Assembly (NCBI RefSeq): GCF_910589235.1
Contig: NC_060963.1
Coordinates: 6,959,001 to 7,023,000 of the forward strand
DNA length: 64,000 nt
Source of the DNA: Vespa crabro
Lineage: Eukaryota; Arthropoda; Insecta; Hymenoptera; Vespidae
Direction of reading: 5' to 3'
Below, piece by piece: positions 56,701-64,000 of the stretch; position 1 is the stretch's first letter; every line of letters starts with the position of its first letter. The notes under the pieces are model-generated. The model had not been told where the DNA came from and made no database searches. It saw nothing but the letters and a program-made list of their open reading frames with translations. Position numbers and translations under genes: made by a program.

Positions 56701-59700
56701 TTAGGTGATGATACAACCATTGCAGAGATTTTATGTGTAGGTGAACTATTTACTTGCGATACATCCGAAGATGTCTTCTTTTCATCTTCACGTTGAATAC
56801 AACTAATTTCATGATCCGAAGTATTTACAACTGTTACAGTGTTATCGTCTATATGTACTATCTCATCAATTTTATCATTGAGTTTAGGATCGTCGAGTTT
56901 AGGGTCATCGTCTGGAATCTTTTTAGGCACATTAGGTATTTCTTTTGTACTTTTCTTTACTGTAGTAGATTCTGTCGAAACATTATCTTTATTACACGAG
57001 TTATTAGATTTCATGACCGGTACATTAACTATTTTATCGATTTTATCAATTTTAATAAAACATTTTTTATCATTATATTTTCCTTCCAATTTTGATATTA
57101 CATTTATTTCTTGTGAATTTTGTATAATCTCTTGAGTTCCATCTTCTGCAGATAATAATAGTTCCTCTTTTTTTATAGATTGTTTAGTATTTATTTCGTT
57201 TGTATTCGTATCGAGTTCTTTAAATTTCTTTTTACTGTCTCTTATTTTGGCAACATTCAATGAATTATCTTTATCTGTAATTTCATCTTGAATATCCATA
57301 GTGGTGTTATCTGTGATTTCAGACGATACATTTGTACTTTCATCAGATTTAGAATCTCCGATATCAGTATTACTAGTTTCCTTTTCTACAGCTCTCTCCA
57401 TTGCATCAATAATAGGTAATTCTTCATTTTTATTTGACTCGGATTTAAAACTTTTTTTATTTTTCTTTTTAAGTGAAGACTGACCACATACACTCGACTT
57501 TGTTTCTTCAATATTCTTTAGTTCTGGACTTTTTCGTGTATACGTTCGTAAATTTTTAATCTCACAATTAGTATCTTTTAACTGTTCTTGTTGTTTGGAT
57601 CGTCGACGATTTGGTAATGCACTGTAAAATACCATATTTATTTTTAACCTTGATATCTCATTTTTCGTACGTTGACTCAAGCATTGTTCTTCTTTCGTTC
57701 CCTCCGAATGTTCACTTTCTACGGATGGTACACTATCAGAGTCACTTGGAGTTTCAGAAATAGTATACTTCCTTCGTCTTCGTTGGTACATTGTTTCCTC
57801 AGAATCGCTGTCTGAAGCATACTTACGTTTTGTACCTTTCCTATGTTTAATTAGACTCGATTTTGTTTTCAATGTTTTTAACATTTTAGATTCACTTTGT
57901 TCATCCTGAGTATTCGTTGTTTTATCAGAATCAAGTTCGTTGGAACCTGTTTTCGTCGTGCTATTGCGATTCCGTCGTTTACCATTTTCTAATACCGATG
58001 GAGATGATAATCGTGGTTCAGATTCTTTTTCATCGGAAAACTCATCTCGGGATTCGAAGTTCAATCGTTTTGCAACGGAATCTAATTCATCTTGGTCATA
58101 TATCTCTTCCTTATCGTCGTCGAGTGATGTTCCCAATTTGTCATTTTCAAAGATCTCTGATATCAAATTGGTCTGTTCTTTGGATGAATTATCGTTCGTG
58201 TTATTGTCACTACATTTGTTAGACGTACTGTCCTCATTTAATAAACTTGTAGATTGTACTGGTGGATCAATCTGTTGTTGTACGGCTTTCAAATCAGTAT
58301 TGCTAATAGTTTCTATTTTATCAATGACGATATATTCCGTAATTGTAGATTCAATAGTATTTTCTTTGTTAGCATCATGATCAATATTTTCTTCTTTTTC
58401 AGGATTATTTTTTGTAGCATCATGTGCATAATCTGTTTCGTTAATACGCTTACCTCTTTTATCAAACCATTCCTGCAAATTTTGAGTACTTTGTGAAGAT
58501 GATTGTGAAAGATCATTGTACAATGCAGGGATGTCATCTCTTTTCTTTTTTAATATTTCTTTTTGATGGTCGGTTAAACGATTCACATCATATTTTACGT
58601 CTGTTTTAATATAGACATATTCCTAACCAAACAAATACAGAATATACAGAATTTGTTTTCTCCGAATATATATATATAAAGAAAAAAAGAATATACCTGG
58701 GCCTCAGGATCAGGCATTGATATCCTTTTTTCGTCATTCTCTTTCTTTGCTCTAATAAGTATCATCTTAGGAATTACAGATTTTCTATTTAAAAAACTTC
58801 CTGCCATCTTCATTTGTTTTTCAGATATCTCTTTATCTTCTATTTTCTTTTCTGCATTGTTTAACTTGAATGGTAGTTTATCTGGTTTTATTCTCTTATG
58901 TATTTCCTGCACCATGCGTTGTCCTTTCTCATCGAAATTATTTTCTTCGTCTAAGAATGACAATGTTTGCGTTGCTATTTCTATATTAGAGTGGTTTATA
59001 GATTGAATAATGATTTCTTTATATAGCGACAAAAATTCCGAACTATAACTTTTTTCAAGACCTTTAAAAATACTAATTACGATCTCCCACATATTCGTAA
59101 TCTACAAATAAACAAATGATAATATTAATGATAAATATTGAAGTATGGAAATAAAATACTGCATGAAATTTATTTATTTGATTATTATACTTCTTTTAGT
59201 GATGTTCCTGTTGAAGATACGAGCACAAGTTCAATCACTGGTTTCACATACTGCAAACACAATATTGCCTTTTTTGGATCATGACCATATACAGTAATAA
59301 GCACTGCGGATAATGCTTTCAATGTGATATCACAGTCAGTAAATTGTGAATTATTGAAAGTAGTCCTAATGAGATCTATCAAAAATTCCACAACAGATGG
59401 TACTTCATTGCAAGCTAAAAATTAATTTAATATACATAAATACAATGAGATAAATACATTTTACATAAATTATTATAGAAATCATATTGTATTATCATAC
59501 CAAGTAAAGAATTAAAATTTATAGTATTCAATAATGTATCCAAACAGGAAGTGATAAGATTATTACAGTCCTTATTTTTATTTAAACAACACTGCATCAT
59601 TTTTATGGTACTTAATAGTGTTTCATTAGATTTTACTGTGACGATCAAATCTCCTTGTAAATCGAACTGCTTATATAATTTTTTCCAAGTCCCACTAATT

Positions 59701-62511
59701 TCTTGAACCTGTTAATATATCGCATTTAAATATACTTATTAATTTCTATTAGATTTACAATGTTATTTAATATATAATTATATAGATACAAAAACCTGTT
59801 TTAAATCCTTCAAAAATATATGCGTAAATGGAAATTTTAAAATATACTCTGTAGTCTTAAAATTATGTTGAGCAGCATTGCCTTCATTGATGTTACATGA
59901 ATCTTCCATATATTTTGTTAATATTTCTGCTACAATGCACCATATCTCAGGTATAACAGTTCTAAAAAATCACGATAATAAAAAATATAAACATAAAATG
60001 ATGTGCAATTATTTACTTTATATCAAAATTAACTCACGTGGATTTATCTTCTACGTTGACCTGTGTTATTTTGTCTAAAACGATTTTCAAGAATTCCAAT
60101 GTATTTAAACAGTACTCATTCCCTATTTTAGGTTTAACACATTCCCATAATAAACAATTAAGTCCTTTACAATGATTCCTTTAAATTAAATATAATGATA
60201 AAATCAATTCATCTCAACATATTTCGTGTGCTATTTGTAAACAAGAAATATATATATATATAAATAATACTTACTTCTTTATTTTTTGTAATATTGATGT
60301 TGAAAAAAGTTTAAACAATAAATCTGACAACATTCCACTGTGGATTTGGATATCCTTATTAAAATTAGGTAGATCAATTATAATAACATCAAGAATCAGA
60401 TCTTGGATCATTGGCTTATCAGCAATATGATTTACCAATTCGTTTATTACTAATAAAATGTCTTTATAAACAAGATCCTGAAAATTATATTTAATTATTA
60501 TATATATACAGGAAAAAATATAGAATTAATATTTTTGCTTCTCACCTTTATTTCTGTTTGTGATTCTTGAGCATAATTAACTAAACTCGACCATAGAAGT
60601 TTTCCTGCTTGACATCTATTTTTCATTTCTTTATCATTAATTTGGCTTAAAATAAGTAAAGCTTCTCCAACGCTATGTATAATACTTTTATAACATTGTT
60701 GAAAAACTGTACCACATATACAATGTGGAAGCATTTCTTCTAAAATTGGTGTATAAAGCATATGCTTTTCTTGTTTTGCAACAAGCAGTTGTGATAAAGC
60801 ATCCACAGCAACTAATTTTGTTTTAAAAAATCTCTTGCCAGGTGATGCAACATCACATTTAGATGAAAGTAATGGTGTATCTCCAAGAGGACCAAAGCAA
60901 AAGTTCAAAAATTGTGTTATCACAGGATCAACAAATTTTCCAATATCTTTATAAAGTTTAATGATCAAATGCCACCAAACTTCCAGTTTAGTAAGCGCTA
61001 TTAATTCAGTCTTACTATTTTTTGCATTTAATGGTATACACAACAATTTTATTCTTCTTGTAGTTCCAAGTTCTTGAGAATCTAAAGCAAAATTGTCAAT
61101 CAACAATTTCCATGAAAGGAAAGCTTGCCTAAAAAACAATAAATACATTTTTAAGAAAAATATTATTTATTTATGATATGAACAATGAATATATATCAAA
61201 CCTCCGTATTACAGCATCAGAAGATTTGAAGGCTCTTTCCTCAACACTGAGCAAATTATTTATCAAACTTGCACCACGATGAAGATCGGTACCAAGTAAT
61301 TGAACGCTAATATTCCATTGGACAGCCCAATCAAGTTCACATACTGTTACTAAAAGCTGCATTCGTTTACAATATGTAGATTGTAAATCTGTTTTATATT
61401 GTGTCCAAACATCTGGTAATTCATTACGAACATGTGTAGCCAAATTTGTTGTGATTGCTTGCTGTAAGACTTTTAAAGCCGGACTGCGTTGTCGCTTATG
61501 ACCCATATAAGCTAATAGTACAACTTTCTCCATTAGTAATTCATCAAACTATAATGACAATATATACAAATTAAAATCTTGTAATACACAATATAATTCT
61601 TCATCCCAAAGTAGAATATTTAATTTGTATACCCTTTGTATTTTATTATCAGCCATCTCAGCAGCTACTTTGTATAATCTCCTCAACAAATTAAGACTAT
61701 AATTAATCATTTCTTCTTCAATCTTCTGATTATTAGATAATACTCTGTTTTCAATTTCAGTTAATTTTTGTAAATTATCTGTACATGCTGTTGGTAAAAG
61801 CCAATTCATTGTGACAGGCTGTACAGTATGCATACAATCATTTAATAAATGAAAAATTGACTTATCATTGGCAGCTATTAATATGGCTATATCATCCACA
61901 ACATCTAGTAATTTAAGAATTTTTAATCTAAAACCATAACATATACACAAATAACATATAAAGTAGAAACAATAGATATCATTGATTTAATAACAAGAAA
62001 TAATCCAACCTGTCCTTTCTATTTATATGTAACATTGATTCAAACAGATTTAATTTGTGACTCCTGAAATTTTGCACAATACAAGTAAGTGTATCGTATG
62101 CCTCATGTTGTATATTTTGATCCTTGCTCATAGAAGCATCTATAACCAACTTGCATAGATCCTTATATTGCTCTTCCTTAATGTTATTCGAAGATTCTAA
62201 CTTTTTAAAATTACTAAAAAGAAAAACTCAATAAGAACAAAAAATTGACTCTGTTATAAGAGATAATAATTGTACTTGTAATTAAATTTTAAATACAATT
62301 TGAATGAAACGATAATTTAACTATTAAGTCATACAAAATGATTAAAATGAAAGAAATTATAGATTTTTAGAAAAAAATCAACTAAATAATATAAAAAATT
62401 CTAATAGCGTTACCTGCGAATATAGGTTAAAGCCTCTCTCTTTTCCTTGTTGCTACTAGTTTCCCGTAGCATTTTTAGAATCTTCGGGAAAGATTGAGTT
62501 ACAGTAGCCAT
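53757..62511 (-). CDS. Rif1: Rif1, telomere-associated protein RIF1 homologue
   Basis: Fourteen minus-strand exons join in consistent phase: 62511-62414, 62213-62010, 61927-61633, 61548-61202, 61128-60546, 60477-60275, 60178-60038, 59961-59796, 59708-59501, 59414-59191, 59101-58697, 58622-56127, 56046-54550 and 54470-53757. They give about 2526 residues. Residues 1-950 are helical and Leu-rich, as in the Rif1 N-terminal HEAT-like region. A conserved DDIPALYNDLSQSS segment follows, then about 800 disordered Ser/Lys/Glu/Asp residues. Next come GGRAAHMLGLV and the PP1-docking motifs SILK (about 1769) and RVSF (about 1793). A second disordered stretch and a folded-looking C-terminus (CRGCGINKVLL onward) follow. 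Rif1 recruits PP1 to control replication timing and works in double-strand-break repair, in the nucleus. AATAAA starts 2 nt after the stop, so the 3' UTR may be short. Confidence 0.92.
56005..56193 (-). other. Rif1: Rif1 PP1-docking motifs SILK and RVSF
   Basis: SASILKRHRMALTE lies near the end of exon 12 and RKRVSFADPPVS begins exon 13. The two classical protein-phosphatase-1 contacts are thus 24 residues apart, with an intron (56047-56126) between them. The SILK and RVxF pair is the hallmark by which animal Rif1 proteins recruit PP1. Ser inside RVSF is a likely phospho-switch, by analogy with other Rif1 proteins. Confidence 0.88.
58697..62511 (-). other. Rif1: Rif1 N-terminal helical-repeat region, exons 1-11
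   Basis: Eleven short exons (98 to 583 nt) encode about 958 residues, starting MATVTQSFPKILKMLRETSS. Regular amphipathic helices rich in Leu and Ile are seen throughout, for example LLTVYGHDPKKAILCLQ-like and WKLLIDNFAL segments. The family's N-terminal domain is a HEAT/armadillo-type hook that dimerises. All junction phases fit. The weakest splice call is the exon 3 donor (GTATAC at 61632). Confidence 0.85.
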
Positions 62512-63657
62512 ATCTTTACACTTGTTGTTTACAAAAACTCTATCGATATTTAAACATCGCTTCACACCCGTAGCGTCCTAAAGCCCTAAAAGAAAAGAGC
62601 TTTACGTACTTGCTTGATGAAAAAATTTGCGCGCGCGACTAATGCGATAACAATTTCTTGAACTGTGGATAGCTTCACGAAATTCGATTCCAATGTATTC
62701 TCGATCGTTTGTTCAACATATATGCGCAAATATATTCGACGAAACACTATCACGCACAATATGTTAAAATCCTAAAAAGAATTACACCGATTATTTCAAA
62801 ACCAATAATGAATTTATCTATATCATTCTCTCTTTATTTTATATTACAGCTGTACGAAACAAAAGCACTAAACATTTGTTGTTTTGGAAGCAACGCCAAT
62901 AGCTTCAATACCAACGTTCGGCTGCACTGGGTTGCACTCACTCACGCTCAACTCTCACAATCCCTTACAGTCAGATCTACATATTTATCGAAACACATTT
63001 TCCATTGCATTACGCTTTTGAAAACACGACTTTTTTATCTGATAATATCTAGCTAACTATTTCAGAGTAAAACAATAAAAAGATTGAATTTTTATTTTAT
63101 AAATATAATTATTATTTAAATTTAATGATTAGGTTATTTGTAATAATTAATTAAAATGTATTATTTCCTTGTTTCTTTATGTGTACGAGTTTTCAAAAAA
63201 ATCTCATAAGTGAACATGTACTAAATTACAAACAAAAATTTGACACGACAAAAAGTAAATTATAATAATTATAATGATGTTATGTATATGATATGTGATC
63301 ACAAACCTTAGTAATTTAGCATATAAGCAATGAAAAATGCATTGGCGCCAAATTTTTTCCAACCTTATCACGACGCTTGTGGAACAGATGGCGTTACATT
63401 TGGAGTACAAGAAATGTTCTCTTTGATTGGCAGAATCTTAAATAAACAGGACTCCATCATTGTAAAATAAGTTTACCATTGACCAATCCAGAAACGCGTT
63501 ACATCAAACAATTCAAACGCGATGTTACATTTCAAAACATTTTCAGTTATACTTCCAGTAAACTACAGAGAGTTATCGAATGCTCGTGGACTAAACTCTT
63601 TTATTAAAACTAATATTTTATAAAAAAGTATTTACAAATTTTATTTATTGATATAAT
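62512..63657. promoter_or_regulatory. divergent promoter interval of Rif1 and a small gene
   Basis: About 1.15 kb separates the Rif1 start codon from the ATG at 63658. The Rif1-proximal part has a GCGCGCGC run (62629-62638) and the far part a TTTGGCGCCAAT element (minus-strand reading, 63341-63352) matching the E2F consensus TTTSSCGC. Coding frames in this interval lack support. Confidence 0.4.
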
Positions 63658-63876
63658 ATGGCTAATTATCAAGATCGATATAAAGCAAATAATGGTTTCG
63701 GAAACATACGAAACAGTCGTGCTATTCGTGCTAGAATATGCGAAATCAAACGTAAAAAACAGAGGGCCGAAGATTTTTCAAAAAAACGAGAATTAGAAGT
63801 TGTTGCTGATATAGACACGGAAGGTAACGTGATTAATTTTTATAATAAAACAAAAATTTCAATAATCTTCGAATGA
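63658..63876 (+). CDS. small basic protein of unknown function (72 aa)
   Basis: ATG in the context TATAATATGG opens 72 codons ending TGA at 63874-63876. The product is basic and hydrophilic (RAIRARICEIKRKKQRAEDFS), predicted helical, with no signal peptide or membrane segment. I do not recognise the family. It could be a short gene, or the first exon of a longer one, since GAAG|GTAACG at 63823-63824 offers a donor. The composition differs from surrounding AT-rich DNA (balanced codons, no simple repeats), which favours coding. Confidence 0.5.
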   Translation: MANYQDRYKANNGFGNIRNSRAIRARICEIKRKKQRAEDFSKKRELEVVADIDTEGNVINFYNKTKISIIFE

Positions 63877-64000
63877 TTATATCGTATGAAGTATAAAGTG
63901 TGTGATGTAATTTATGAGAACCTATGAAATGTCTGTAGCTCTTGTTAAAATTATTTAAAAAAATAGAAATTATTTTTTACTTTTATTAATCAATTTCTTC
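63877..64000. other. right edge, AT-rich
   Basis: No recognisable feature; possible 3' UTR or intron of the small gene. Confidence 0.4.

Noticed and set aside
56353..58496. Several plus-strand frames opposite Rif1
   Set aside because: Antisense shadows of the large Rif1 exon; Ser-rich coding on one strand yields open antisense frames.
62709..63056. 115-codon plus-strand frame in the Rif1 upstream interval
   Set aside because: No recognisable domain, AT-driven composition, and position inside the presumed divergent promoter.

Overview
The window looks like nuclear DNA from an insect, most likely a hymenopteran (bee, wasp or ant). It is AT-rich with GT-AG introns, many CpG-containing words, abundant GA/TC microsatellites, and insect-specific gene families. 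I cannot place the species. Five protein-coding loci can be reconstructed exon by exon with matching splice phases. A sixth, very short candidate lies at the right edge.

Left part (1-36 kb) is a developmental-regulator region holding two Pax3/7-type genes in the same orientation. The 3' part of gooseberry (gsb; homeodomain and C-terminus, 2843-5602) is followed by about 16 kb of non-coding DNA and then a complete gooseberry-neuro (gsb-n; six coding exons, 21689-35578, with paired domain, octapeptide and homeodomain). The paired-domain exons of gsb lie left of the window. The non-coding DNA here is very rich in (GA)n/(TC)n, (TTCG)n, (GTC)n, (TTCTTG)n and (TA)n tracts, with islands of ordinary-complexity sequence that could be enhancers or promoters.

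Middle part: 680 bp after gsb-n starts a two-exon gene for a secreted protein (36259-39079). It has Cys-rich chitin-binding (peritrophin-like) domains followed by ten near-identical 53-residue Asn/Gly/Ser/Asp-rich repeats. On the minus strand is neuropeptide-like precursor 1 (Nplp1, 51176 down to 42242 or 40684). Its signal-peptide exon is 7 kb upstream of the main exons. It has at least two, possibly three, in-frame alternative 3' ends.

Right part: the minus strand carries a complete 14-exon Rif1 (62511 to 53757; about 2526 residues), with an N-terminal helical-repeat block, a long disordered region and SILK plus RVSF PP1-docking motifs. Facing away from it is a small open reading frame of 72 codons (63658-63876).

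The genes are not an operon or pathway. gsb and gsb-n are paralogues acting in segment polarity and the nervous system, and they probably share regulatory DNA. The other loci are neighbours without an obvious functional link. No rRNA, tRNA, CRISPR array or intact transposon was recognised.
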